A DNA stretch of 35,499 nucleotides from Methylophaga sp. (GCA_026988435.1 JALSLH010000003.1:1-35499), one strand, 5' to 3'. Positions 26,728-34,627 are shown, counted from the first letter of the stretch. Numbers and translations are program-made. The notes: generated by a model not told the origin, from the letters alone.

Positions 26728-27354
26728 ATGTACGCGGTAATTAAAACAGGCGGCAAGCAATATAGAGTTGAAGAAGGTGAATTCCTTCGTGTAGAGAAAC
26801 TTGATGCTGAAGCTGGCGACAAAGTTGAACTAGCAGAAGTATTGATGTTAGTTGATGGTGACGATGTTCAAATCGGCGCACCTATGATTGAAGGTGCGGT
26901 TGTTAATGCAACTGTGCGTGAACAAGGTCGTGGCGAAAAAGTTAAAATCATCAAATTCCGTCGTCGTAAGCATTACCGTCGTCAAGCAGGTCACCGCCAA
27001 AGCTATACTGAAATCTTAATTGATAGCATTTCAGCAAAAGCCGCTAAAAAGCCAGCAGCTAAAAAAGCAGCCGCGCCGGCAAAAGCAAAACCTGCAGCAA
27101 AGAAAGCAGCAGCTCCTAAGAAGACTGAAAAAGATGATTTGAAAAAAATCTCTGGTGTAGGCCCAGTTTTAGAGGGCAAGTTAAACGATTTAGGTATAAC
27201 GCACTTTCAACAAATCGCCGATTTCACAGCGGAGAAAATTGCAGAAGTTGATGCAGCTTTAAGTTTTAAAGGTCGTATTGATCGTGAAGATTGGTTGGGT
27301 CAAGCAAAAATTCTTGCTGCTGGCGGCGAAACAGAGTTCAGTAAAAAGAAATAA
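26728..27354 (+). CDS. rplU: 50S ribosomal protein L21 with a C-terminal helix-hairpin-helix extension
   Basis: A 208-aa protein, twice the usual L21 length. Residues 1-103 are a complete L21 ([39 protein letters not shown]). Residues 104-135 form a Lys/Ala/Pro-rich linker. Residues 136-198 are a helix-hairpin-helix-like domain ([37 protein letters not shown]) similar to tails I remember on some L21 and NuoE proteins. The start has GGAG nine bases upstream. A frame extension back to 26686 is not needed. The usual downstream partner rpmA is absent: a terminator follows directly. Confidence 0.95.
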   Translation: MYAVIKTGGKQYRVEEGEFLRVEKLDAEAGDKVELAEVLMLVDGDDVQIGAPMIEGAVVNATVREQGRGEKVKIIKFRRRKHYRRQAGHRQSYTEILIDSISAKAAKKPAAKKAAAPAKAKPAAKKAAAPKKTEKDDLKKISGVGPVLEGKLNDLGITHFQQIADFTAEKIAEVDAALSFKGRIDREDWLGQAKILAAGGETEFSKKK

Positions 27355-27372
27355 GCAAAACTACATTAAAAG

Positions 27373-27402
27373 AAAAAGGGCTGATCTTAATCAGCCTTTT
27401 TT
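27373..27402 (+). terminator. Rho-independent terminator after rplU
   Basis: AAAAAGGGCTGAT pairs with ATCAGCCTTTTTT around a short CTTA loop, with one bulged G and a run of six T. It lies 18 bases after the rplU stop. Confidence 0.9.
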
Positions 27403-27479
27403 ATGCCCGCTATTCTAGGGTTGTGCGCAATTAGATTGGGCAGTGAGTCATTATTTTTAAGTTGTAGAAAACCCTCATC

Positions 27480-27504
27480 ACTCCGGCATGTTTTAAGCCG
27501 GAGT
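27480..27504. repeat. CCGG palindrome (dispersed repeat family)
   Basis: ACTCCGGC (27480-27487) and GCCGGAGT (27497-27504) pair perfectly around nine bases. It lies just downstream of the HopJ-family gene stop and is related in style to the repeats at 1438 and 14143-14313. It might end transcription of the minus-strand genes, but no T run follows. Confidence 0.5.
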
Positions 27505-27521
27505 CTCGAGTTTACATCGTC

Positions 27522-27866
27522 TTATTTTTCAGTAAGCGCATCACTATCAAATTGAATGCCATTCCAACCCGACACCATAAAGTTACGAATATTTTGATGA
27601 TCATCACCGTTAGGATTTTCCAATACATCATCTCGGTAATAGCTTCCAAAGCAGGCAAGAGTTTGTTGTTCAGATAGCTTGTTTAATAAGCCAAAAGAAA
27701 ATATTTTGCACGAACCATTATTAGTGTCTGCTTCATTTTTAGTTTGACCATTTACAAATGCGCTAGGCATAAAGTTATAGTTGGCATCAATAACAGCCAT
27801 GGTTTCGCTAAACTCTATTTGTTCTGGTTTTTGTTCTAATTGTTTTAGAAAATTATCAAGATTCAT
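27522..27866 (-). CDS. HopJ family protein
   Basis: A 114-aa protein of the family annotated 'HopJ type III effector' (Pfam HopJ). Seen in it are EFSETMAVIDANYNFMPSAF, FVNGQ, NGSCKIFSFG, LACFGSYYRDDVL and NFMVSGWNGIQFD, which together are the family's core. Members occur widely in non-pathogenic marine bacteria without type III secretion, so the name is misleading and the real function is unknown. It follows the nitroreductase gene by 14 bp. Confidence 0.9.
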   Translation of the reverse strand: MNLDNFLKQLEQKPEQIEFSETMAVIDANYNFMPSAFVNGQTKNEADTNNGSCKIFSFGLLNKLSEQQTLACFGSYYRDDVLENPNGDDHQNIRNFMVSGWNGIQFDSDALTEK

Positions 27867-27880
27867 TTACTTTCCTATGT

Positions 27881-28546
27881 TTAATCAAAATACTGGGTGA
27901 AATTTTCTACCGCTTCTCTAGGGGTGCGATACTTGTTTACATCGGCTTCTAAGTCTTCATAGCCCAGCGCCATTCCACAAATCAATGTAGCATCACTTTC
28001 ATAGCCTAGTGTTTGTCGAACTATCTGTGGGTATTCAGCTAATGCCGCTTGTGGACAAGTGGCTAAGCCTTCTTCGGTGGCGGCTAACATAATAGATTGC
28101 AAGAACATGCCGTAATCTAAAAATGAGCCGGCTTCCATTTCTTTATCAATGAAAAATAATAGCATTACTGGAGCATCAAAGGCGCGATAATTTGCCGTCC
28201 ACTGTGCTTTGCGCGCCTCACTATCAGCTCGTGCAATATTAAGTGATAGGTAGAGTTGTAGCCCACACAAATGCCGACGTTTTTTATAAATAGGCTTCCA
28301 GTGCACTGGATAATATTGATAACTTATTTGTGACTTTAAGCCAGATCTAAAGGCTTGTTCTAAGGCGGCTTGTAGGATGTTTTTTGATTCACCTGAAACA
28401 ACTGCAACTTGCCATGGTTGTGTATTTGCCCCTGATGGCGAATAGCGGGCAATATCTAAAATACGGTTAACTTTTTCAATAGACACATCCTTATCAAGGA
28501 AGGAGCGAGTCGAATGGCGCTTGCGAATAGCATCAAAAACAGTCAT
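27881..28546 (-). CDS. Nitroreductase-family FMN oxidoreductase
   Basis: A 221-aa flavoenzyme of the nitroreductase superfamily. Family landmarks are RKRHSTRSF (8-16) and YSPSGANTQPWQVAVVSG (35-52), which contact FMN phosphate and flavin, SFLDYGMFLQSIMLAATEEG in the dimer core, and the C-terminal MALGYED. The family reduces nitro, quinone or enone compounds with NAD(P)H; the physiological substrate is not predictable. Its ATG overlaps the stop of the DUF454 gene by four bases. Confidence 0.92.
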   Translation of the reverse strand: MTVFDAIRKRHSTRSFLDKDVSIEKVNRILDIARYSPSGANTQPWQVAVVSGESKNILQAALEQAFRSGLKSQISYQYYPVHWKPIYKKRRHLCGLQLYLSLNIARADSEARKAQWTANYRAFDAPVMLLFFIDKEMEAGSFLDYGMFLQSIMLAATEEGLATCPQAALAEYPQIVRQTLGYESDATLICGMALGYEDLEADVNKYRTPREAVENFTQYFD

Positions 28547-28920
28547 TGTTCTGACTCCTTAAGCCGCCAAACAAAGGCTAATAGAATAAGGCAGAAGCTC
28601 ACTAGCATGAGTTGTAACCCTATTCGACCTGACAAGACAAAGATTGAAATAGAAAATGTCGCAATAATCAGCACCATCACTTTATATTTTATTTTACGGC
28701 GAATGGTTTTGGAACGTTCCCACTGTGCTAATGGTGGGCCGAACCATTTATTGCTTAATAACATGCGGTGAAATCGCGGGGAGCTTTCAGCAAAGCAGGC
28801 TAATGCAATAATTAAAAAGGGAGTAGTAGGTAATAAGGGCAGCACCGCACCAATCGCGCCTAAAATAACAAAAAACCAACCTATAATTATTAATAGCGAA
28901 TGTTTAATTTTAGTGCGCAT
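28543..28920 (-). CDS. DUF454/YbaN family inner-membrane protein
   Basis: A 125-aa membrane protein. The family signature LGAIGAVLPLLPTTPFLIIA is followed by CFAESSPRFHRMLLSNKWFG. Three to four hydrophobic helices are visible (about 8-24, 28-44, 79-96, 101-118). Function of YbaN-type proteins is not established. It overlaps the nitroreductase gene by four bases and lies nine bases after the EfpL gene, so all four genes to 27522 may form one transcript. Confidence 0.92.
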   Translation of the reverse strand: MRTKIKHSLLIIIGWFFVILGAIGAVLPLLPTTPFLIIALACFAESSPRFHRMLLSNKWFGPPLAQWERSKTIRRKIKYKVMVLIIATFSISIFVLSGRIGLQLMLVSFCLILLAFVWRLKESEQ

Positions 28921-28929
28921 TATTTTCGC

Positions 28930-29508
28930 TTATGCACGCGACATAAACTTGCTTGTTACAGTATTAATTTTAATCGTTTCACCGGGTTCGATATACTCAG
29001 GAACTTGAATCTCTAAACCTGTCGCAAAACTAGCAGGTTTAGTACGAGCTGTGGCAGAAGCACCTTTAATGCCAGGTGCAGTTTCAGTAATTTCCATTGC
29101 TACGGCAGCAGGTAATTCAATCGCCACCAACACACCCTCTAATAGAATGGATACTATTCCTTCAAGGCCTTCAACCAAATAGAGACTTTCGTCTTCAATA
29201 TCTTCGGCATTAATAGTGTATTGCTCATAGTCTTCTAAACTCATAAAGGTATAGCCATCATCGTCTTTATACGAGAACTGTAATACCTTTTTCTCGCAAT
29301 CGACATCTTTTAACATCTCTTCACCTTTCAGTGATTCATCGCGCTTTTGCTTAGTCTTTAGATGGTTAAAACGGATTTTGTATAAAGTAGATGCGCCACG
29401 AGACGAAGGATTACGGACCTCTATATTCTTGACGACATGTGGTTCGCCATTCACTTCGACCACCATTCCGCGTTTTAAATCACTGGCTTTTGGCATAACT
29501 TTACTCAT
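28930..29508 (-). CDS. yeiP: Elongation factor P-like protein EfpL (YeiP)
   Basis: A 192-aa EF-P paralogue that relieves ribosome stalling at proline-containing motifs. Three beta-rich domains are present: KOW-like (6-66), a middle domain, and an S1-like domain with the signature KGASATARTKPAS, GLEIQVPEYIEPGETIKI. The loop that carries modified Lys in EF-P reads PSSRGAS, with Arg at the tip, as in YeiP/EfpL. Two starts are possible: 29508, or 29496 (MPKASDLKRGM), which aligns better with E. coli YeiP and puts the Arg at position 33. Neither has a good Shine-Dalgarno. A TATAAT at 29532-29537 (minus strand) is a candidate -10 for the operon. Confidence 0.94.
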   Translation of the reverse strand: MSKVMPKASDLKRGMVVEVNGEPHVVKNIEVRNPSSRGASTLYKIRFNHLKTKQKRDESLKGEEMLKDVDCEKKVLQFSYKDDDGYTFMSLEDYEQYTINAEDIEDESLYLVEGLEGIVSILLEGVLVAIELPAAVAMEITETAPGIKGASATARTKPASFATGLEIQVPEYIEPGETIKINTVTSKFMSRA

Positions 29509-29631
29509 TAAATAAATTAAATATGCTTGTCATTATACGTGACTATTTCTAGGCGTATTACCTTTGTTTCCACGGTAGCGAACTGATTGAGTTAAAATGG
29601 GTGCAGTGAGTAAATATTAATTGAGAAAGAC

Positions 29632-30477
29632 ATGGTTGAATTAGGAAAATTAAACACATTAGCAGTGCTGAAAAAACTAGATTTTGGCATTTATCTTGAT
29701 GGTGGTGATGGCGAAGAAATTTTGTTGCCACGACGTTATGTGCCAGAAGGTTGTTCGGTGGGTGATGAACTTGAGGTATTTGTTTATTTAGATTCAGAAG
29801 ATCTACTGATAGCTACAACTGACACACCCAAGGCAGAAGTGGGAGAATGTGCTTATCTCAGTGTTGTTGAAGTCAATCGTATTGGTGCTTTTTTGGATTG
29901 GGGTTTGCCAAAAGATTTGCTGGTGCCGTTTGGTGAACAACAAAAACCGATGCAAGTCGGGCAATCGTACGTTGTTTATCTTTATGTTGATCAGGCATCT
30001 GAACGTATTGCTGCTAGCACCAAATTAGATAAGTTTTTAGCTGACACCTCACCTTATTACAAGGTACAACAACAAGTTGATTTATTGATCTGTGGTCGCA
30101 CAGATTTAGGTTATCGCGCGGTGGTTGATGGTGGAACGATCGGCCTGCTATTTAAAAGCGATGTGTTTAAACCGATTAGTATTGGTCAAAAAATGAAGGG
30201 TTATATCAAACATATTAGAGAAGATAAGAAACTCGATTTATGTTTGCAATTAGTATCACGTGAAGCACTGGATGATTTGTCGGAAAAGATATTAGCGTTC
30301 ATCACAGCAGAAGGAGGGCAAACAACAATGACTGAAAAAAGCCCACCTGATGTGATTGCAAAACAATTTGGTGTCAGTAAATCGAGTTACAAAAAGGCGT
30401 TAGGGAAACTCTATAAAAAACGTTTAATTGTGATTGCGAAAACACATATAGCATTAGTTGAGTCTGGCAGTAAATAA
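29632..30477 (+). CDS. CvfB/YitL-like S1 RNA-binding protein
   Basis: A 281-aa cytoplasmic protein of successive S1-type OB folds and a C-terminal winged helix. LGKLNTLAVLKKLDFGIYLD is the first fold, VVEVNRIGAFLDWGLPKDLL is the highly conserved second, and LGYRAVVDGGTIGLLFKSDV is the third. The winged helix is about 235-275 (PPDVIAKQFGVSKSSYKKAL). The family includes staphylococcal CvfB, an RNA-binding virulence regulator. The gene ends exactly where rbgA begins (TAAATG), suggesting translational coupling with ribosome assembly. Confidence 0.9.
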   Translation: MVELGKLNTLAVLKKLDFGIYLDGGDGEEILLPRRYVPEGCSVGDELEVFVYLDSEDLLIATTDTPKAEVGECAYLSVVEVNRIGAFLDWGLPKDLLVPFGEQQKPMQVGQSYVVYLYVDQASERIAASTKLDKFLADTSPYYKVQQQVDLLICGRTDLGYRAVVDGGTIGLLFKSDVFKPISIGQKMKGYIKHIREDKKLDLCLQLVSREALDDLSEKILAFITAEGGQTTMTEKSPPDVIAKQFGVSKSSYKKALGKLYKKRLIVIAKTHIALVESGSK

Positions 30478-31404
30478 ATGGCAAATATTAATTGGTATCC
30501 CGGTCATATGCATAAGGCTAGCAAGGAAATGCGTAAGATCATTCCAACGGTTGACCTTATAATTGAGATCCTTGATGCACGTATACCCTTTAGCAGTGAA
30601 AACCCAATGTTGGCCGATATTCGTGGCGATAAGCCATGCATCAAGGTATTGAGTAAAAGTGATTTAGCTGATCCTATCATTACGCAACAATGGCAAGATT
30701 ACCTTGAACAAGAAAAAGGTGTAAAAACTATAGCGTTAACCATCGATGAACCCGAAAAAATGCATGGCTTGTTAAATTTATGCCACAAAATGTTGCCAGA
30801 AAAATCGAAAGGTGACCGTAATATCCACGCCATGATTATGGGGATCCCTAATGTCGGAAAATCAACCTTAATCAATAATCTAGCAGGGCGAATGATAGCC
30901 AAAACAGGTAATGAACCGGCAGTGACAAAGAACCAACAACGGATCAAGCTTGATCAAGGTATTACATTGCTAGATACACCTGGTGTTTTGTGGCCAAAAT
31001 TAGAAAATAAACATGGTGGTTATCGTTTAGCTATCACAGGAGCCATTAAAGAAACAGCGGTGAGTAATGATGATATTGGCATGTATGCCGTCGGTTATTT
31101 TCGCAAGCGATACCCTGAGTTATTAAAAGCGCGCTATCACCTAGATGCATTACCAGAAGACGAAGTAGCGCTATTGGAAGCTATAGGGGCTAAACGTGGT
31201 TGTTTACGCGCCGGTGGCTTGGTTGAATTAGACCGTGCAGCAAAAATAGTATTGACGGAGTTTCGAGACATTACCATCGGACGCATTACCTTAGAAACAC
31301 CAGAAATGATGGAAGCTGAATTAATTGAAATGGCTGAAATCAGGGCTAAAAAAGAGGCCACAGAAGCGGCAAGGAAGCAAAATCGCAAAGGTTCGCGCAA
31401 CTGA
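30478..31404 (+). CDS. rbgA: Ribosome biogenesis GTPase RbgA/YlqF
   Basis: A 308-aa circularly permuted GTPase. NWYPGHM (5-11) opens the protein. The motif order is permuted: G4 as SKSDL (59-63) comes before G1 GIPNVGKST (122-130) and G3 DTPG (166-169). A C-terminal helical domain binds the ribosome. RbgA helps late 50S assembly in Bacillus. The gene is fused in transcription to the CvfB-like gene with no intergenic base. Confidence 0.95.
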   Translation: MANINWYPGHMHKASKEMRKIIPTVDLIIEILDARIPFSSENPMLADIRGDKPCIKVLSKSDLADPIITQQWQDYLEQEKGVKTIALTIDEPEKMHGLLNLCHKMLPEKSKGDRNIHAMIMGIPNVGKSTLINNLAGRMIAKTGNEPAVTKNQQRIKLDQGITLLDTPGVLWPKLENKHGGYRLAITGAIKETAVSNDDIGMYAVGYFRKRYPELLKARYHLDALPEDEVALLEAIGAKRGCLRAGGLVELDRAAKIVLTEFRDITIGRITLETPEMMEAELIEMAEIRAKKEATEAARKQNRKGSRN

Positions 31405-31437
31405 TATCGTCATGATTAAGTCTTGATTATCAATCTA

Positions 31438-31478
31438 AATAAGAATCATTTGCATTAAAGTGATTGCTTAACTATAAT
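31438..31478 (+). promoter_or_regulatory. Fur-box promoter 1
   Basis: A Fur-like 7-1-7 site TAAGAAT-C-ATTTGCA (31440-31454) matches the consensus TGATAATnATTATCA at 10 of 14 positions. It overlaps the -35 (TTGCAT, 31450-31455), which is followed after 17 bases by a perfect TATAAT (31473-31478). Fur with iron would block polymerase here. The two small genes at 31505 and 31693 follow. Confidence 0.7.
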
Positions 31479-31504
31479 CATAACCTCAACAAAAGGAGAT
31501 TATG

Positions 31505-31696
31505 ATGAATATAGATAACTTTTCATTCACTACAGATCAGTCGATCCACTTGGCATTTGATCCACATACATTAGAATCATTAATTCGTGATGGTAAATTA
31601 CATGTATCTGATTTTAGCTGCTTAGATAAACCTTCTCAAAAAGGTGTTTGGGCTATGGTTCGGTCTGTAGCTATTAGCACTCTTCGTCTATCATGA
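31505..31696 (+). CDS. Unknown small protein, apparently iron-regulated
   Basis: A 63-aa protein I cannot assign. The N-terminal half is polar (NIDNFSFTTDQSIHLAF). The second half contains DGKLHVSDFSCLDKPSQKGV followed by an Arg-containing helix (WAMVRSVAISTLRLS). No signal peptide, no clear metal motif, one Cys. AAAAGGAG precedes two adjacent ATGs at 31502 and 31505; spacing favours the second. It is the first gene after Fur promoter 1 and overlaps the next small gene by four bases (ATGA). It is not HemP-like. Confidence 0.7.
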   Translation: MNIDNFSFTTDQSIHLAFDPHTLESLIRDGKLHVSDFSCLDKPSQKGVWAMVRSVAISTLRLS

Positions 31697-31944
31697 GTAC
31701 TCATTCAATAAGGTTTTATCGTGATCGCGATCTTATATTAAGTGCAAATGAGCAGCTTGAACAAATCTACTTTGAACAGAAAAATGCATGCATTGCACTT
31801 TCGATATCACGTAATTATCAAATATTAGTCGATAGTTACGTTGATATTACTAATAAAAATCAGTGGAAGATGAGAGCAAAGCTTTGGTGGGATCTATATA
31901 GAAGAGAGAAAAGTTCAAAGGTGATTGATTACAACTTAATCTAA
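31693..31944 (+). CDS. Unknown small protein, second gene after Fur promoter 1
   Basis: An 83-aa charged, soluble-looking protein beginning MSTHSIRFYRDRDLILSANE. It is rich in Arg, Tyr and Trp towards the end (QWKMRAKLWWDLYRREKSSK). I do not recognise a family. Its start overlaps the previous stop, so it is translationally coupled. Its last codons form the left arm of a perfect inverted repeat that encloses the next Fur box. This arrangement suggests expression under iron limitation together with the porin locus. Confidence 0.65.
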   Translation: MSTHSIRFYRDRDLILSANEQLEQIYFEQKNACIALSISRNYQILVDSYVDITNKNQWKMRAKLWWDLYRREKSSKVIDYNLI

Positions 31945-31984
31945 CTAAGAATGATTTGCATTTAGATTAAGTTGTGAGTATACT
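31931..31984 (+). promoter_or_regulatory. Fur-box promoter 2 inside a perfect 13-bp inverted repeat
   Basis: A second site TAAGAAT-G-ATTTGCA (31946-31960) is identical to that of promoter 1 except the central base. It again overlaps a TTGCAT -35 (31956-31961) with a 17-base spacer to TATACT (31979-31984). The Fur site occupies the 19-base loop between ACAACTTAATCTA (31931-31943) and TAGATTAAGTTGT (31963-31975), a perfect inverted repeat. The porin gene follows. Confidence 0.7.
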
Positions 31985-32020
31985 CGTCAACATCAATTTG
32001 TGATGATTAAGGAGTATATA

Positions 32021-33277
32021 ATGATTTTTAAAAGAACGATGTTAGCGGCCAGCTTAATGGCAGCGGTTTCAGCAGCACAAGCGGCGGCACCAACAAATGA
32101 AGAAATTTGGCAGAAGTTGCAACAAATTCAAGATCAGCTGTCTAATGTTCAGCAACAGAATAAACTACTAAAAGCTGAGAATGATGGCTTAAAGCTACAA
32201 GTTGATTCGAATGAGAAATTGGCTAAAGATGCTACTGAAGCAGCAGAAGCTGTGGCTATAGCAACGGAAGAAGCGGTTAGCAATGTAAGTTTATTGGGTG
32301 ATAAAACAAGTATTGGCGGCTATGGTGAGTTGCATTACAATAATCTAGATGACCAAAATGGATCTTCTGATAAGGATGAAATTGATTTTCATCGTTTTGT
32401 TTTATTCTTTGGTCATGAGTTTAACGATGACTTACGTTTCTTCTCTGAGCTGGAAGTGGAACATGCAGTTGTCGAAGGCGGAGCTGGTGCTGTTGAATTA
32501 GAGCAAGCGTATTTGCAATATGATCTAAATGAAAATAATACTGTAACTGCGGGTTTGTTTTTAGTGCCAGTCGGTATCTTGAATGAGACACATGAACCAC
32601 CTACCTTTTACGGTACTGAGCGTAACCCAGTAGAAAAAAATATTATTCCATCAACTTGGTGGGAAGGTGGTTTAATGGCCAGCGGTGAGATTACAGAAGG
32701 ATTTTCTTACGATGTTGCAGTGACATCAGGATTAAAAACGGATGTTGGAACTAACTATAAAATTCGAAAAGGACGAGGTCAAGTTGCACAAGCAACGGCC
32801 AAAGATCCTGCTTATACTGCACGTTTAAAGTGGACAGGCGTTCCTGGTCTTGAATTGGCGGCAACAATCCAATATCAACAAGACATAGCGCAAGGCCAAG
32901 ATTCATCTGTGGATAGCGGTACATTGTTTGAAACACATGCCGTGTTTGAACGGGGTGGATTCGGTCTTCGTGCTTTATATGCAACTTGGAACTTAGATGG
33001 TGATGGACCTAAATCTGTCGGCGCTGATGAGCAAACAGGTTGGTATGTTGAGCCTTCATACAAATTCAGCGATAACTTTGGGATCTTTGCTCGCTATAAC
33101 GAGTGGGATAATCAAGCAGGCAATTCAACTGATACTGAATATGGGCAAATTGACTTAGGGATCAACTGGTGGCCGCATAAAGATGTGGTGGTTAAGCTTG
33201 ACTACCAAGACCAAGATGTACCAAAAGGTAAAACTGAGTTAGATGGTATTAATGTAGGGCTTGGTTATCAGTTTTAA
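32021..33277 (+). CDS. Outer-membrane porin, OprO/OprP-like, iron-regulated context
   Basis: A 418-aa exported protein. The signal peptide MIFKRTMLAASLMAAVSAAQA is followed by a heptad-rich coiled coil (about 26-75, QKLQQIQDQLSNVQQQNKLL). Then comes a beta-barrel starting GGYGELHYNNLD and ending in the outer-membrane signature GINVGLGYQF with terminal Phe. The barrel resembles the phosphate-selective porin O/P family, but selectivity is unknown. AAGGAG six bases before the ATG at 32021 fixes the start against an in-frame ATG at 32000. It lies right behind Fur promoter 2, suggesting uptake linked to iron rather than phosphate. Confidence 0.88.
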   Translation: MIFKRTMLAASLMAAVSAAQAAAPTNEEIWQKLQQIQDQLSNVQQQNKLLKAENDGLKLQVDSNEKLAKDATEAAEAVAIATEEAVSNVSLLGDKTSIGGYGELHYNNLDDQNGSSDKDEIDFHRFVLFFGHEFNDDLRFFSELEVEHAVVEGGAGAVELEQAYLQYDLNENNTVTAGLFLVPVGILNETHEPPTFYGTERNPVEKNIIPSTWWEGGLMASGEITEGFSYDVAVTSGLKTDVGTNYKIRKGRGQVAQATAKDPAYTARLKWTGVPGLELAATIQYQQDIAQGQDSSVDSGTLFETHAVFERGGFGLRALYATWNLDGDGPKSVGADEQTGWYVEPSYKFSDNFGIFARYNEWDNQAGNSTDTEYGQIDLGINWWPHKDVVVKLDYQDQDVPKGKTELDGINVGLGYQF

Positions 33278-33303
33278 AATTAGCTTGTAACATTTTATAA
33301 GTG

Positions 33304-33855
33304 ATGAATGAGTTGATTGGGAAGGCGATTTTGAAGAGATATAGTTTACAGATAACAAGCAAAATATTGTTAAGCACTCTATTGTTCTTAATCGCATTTT
33401 CTGTTTCAGCACGCGGTATTTATCAAACCGATAAAGATTTTCTAGCGGAAGCGTTTGATAATAATGTGCCTAAAAGCCAAGTCATTTGGATGAAGGGTGA
33501 TGTAAGTAAAAAAGTAGCAGATATTTTAGGACATCGCTATGCCGGTCTTAGAATACGCTACTGGCAGGATGAGCAGCGCAGCGCCTGGGTATTGGAAGAA
33601 ATTGGTAAGACTGAACCGATTAATTTTGGTATTGTAATTGCTGATAATAAAGTGGAATGGGTGAAGGTGTTGGCTTTTCGAGAAAGCCGCGGTGATGAGA
33701 TCCGTTACCCCGCATTTACCAAGCAATTCAAAGAAGCGGAACTTACTGAGGATCAGCTAGATCGTCATATTGACAGCATTTCAGGTGCAACCCTGTCTGT
33801 TAGGGCTATGACAAAAGTGGTGAGGCTGGCATTATATCTAGCTAAAAATAACTAG
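33304..33855 (+). CDS. Exported FMN-binding-domain protein with flavinylation motif
   Basis: A 183-aa periplasmic or membrane-anchored protein with a hydrophobic segment at about 21-34 (ILLSTLLFLIAFSV) and an FMN-binding domain. The C-terminal DSISGATLSVRAM holds the ApbE target motif SGAT (160-163), the same type as in NqrC, so covalent FMN at T163 is expected. The start is unsure: ATG 33304 has no Shine-Dalgarno, while a TTG at 33331 after GGGAAGG would give a neater signal peptide (LKRYSLQITSKILLS). It sits 26 bp behind the porin and 11 bp ahead of the PepSY gene. Probable role: electron carrier in a periplasmic redox step. Confidence 0.88.
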   Translation: MNELIGKAILKRYSLQITSKILLSTLLFLIAFSVSARGIYQTDKDFLAEAFDNNVPKSQVIWMKGDVSKKVADILGHRYAGLRIRYWQDEQRSAWVLEEIGKTEPINFGIVIADNKVEWVKVLAFRESRGDEIRYPAFTKQFKEAELTEDQLDRHIDSISGATLSVRAMTKVVRLALYLAKNN

Positions 33856-33866
33856 AGCACTTATTC

Positions 33867-34583
33867 ATGAGTTTTTCACGAAACCTTCATCGTAAGATTG
33901 GACCCATTATTGCCTTGTTTGTTTTGATATTATCAGTAACGGGGATAATGCTAAATCATAGCTCGGATCTAGAATTAGATAATCGCTATTTAACATGGAA
34001 TTGGTTACTTAAGCATTATAATATCGGCAATGTTGAGCCTGATGCAGTGTATTTATTAGGTCATAGAACTATCTCACAATTTGGCTCTGAAATATTTGTT
34101 GATGCAAAACCGGTCACCCACATAGAACGTGCTATTTTAGGTGGGATAATGTTAGATGATTTAATGGTTTTAGCAACAGATGATGCACTAGTTTTACTTA
34201 ATTATGATGGTGAGTTTATTGAGCGTATGGGGGCTGCAGCAGGCATACCTCCACACATTCAAAATATCGGTTTGTTTCATGGTGAACCTATCGTTCAAAC
34301 GCGAGATGGTTTATGGCGAAGTGACTTTTTATTGGATCAATGGGAACGTATTTCTTTGCAAGGTGTGGGTTGGAGTATTCCTTTAAATATGCCTGAAAGT
34401 GTTGAAATAGCCTTGGCAGAATATTTTCATGGAAAAGGCATTACCGTCGAGCGTTTTATTTTAGATCTGCACAATGGACACATCATCAAAATTGCAGGCA
34501 CCTATTTATTAGATATTATAGGTTTATTACTCATTATATTGTCATTAACGGGCTTGTGGATTTGGATTGGACGGCGACTGTAG
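33867..34583 (+). CDS. PepSY-associated transmembrane protein
   Basis: A 238-aa inner-membrane protein with an N-terminal helix (HRKIGPIIALFVLILSVTGI, about 9-31), a periplasmic domain, and a C-terminal helix (LLDIIGLLLIILSLTGLWIW, about 214-234). The 'SRNLHRKIG...TGIMLNHS' start and the 'LDLHNGH...LTGLWIW' end are hallmarks of PepSY-TM proteins. This family often accompanies flavinylated or ferric-reductase systems and may carry electrons across the membrane, with His residues in the helices (H8, H30) as possible haem ligands. It follows the FMN-binding gene by 11 bp. Confidence 0.85.
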   Translation: MSFSRNLHRKIGPIIALFVLILSVTGIMLNHSSDLELDNRYLTWNWLLKHYNIGNVEPDAVYLLGHRTISQFGSEIFVDAKPVTHIERAILGGIMLDDLMVLATDDALVLLNYDGEFIERMGAAAGIPPHIQNIGLFHGEPIVQTRDGLWRSDFLLDQWERISLQGVGWSIPLNMPESVEIALAEYFHGKGITVERFILDLHNGHIIKIAGTYLLDIIGLLLIILSLTGLWIWIGRRL

Positions 34584-34627
34584 AAATAACACGAAACCAG
34601 CAATTAGGTATATAATATGCCGTTGCA

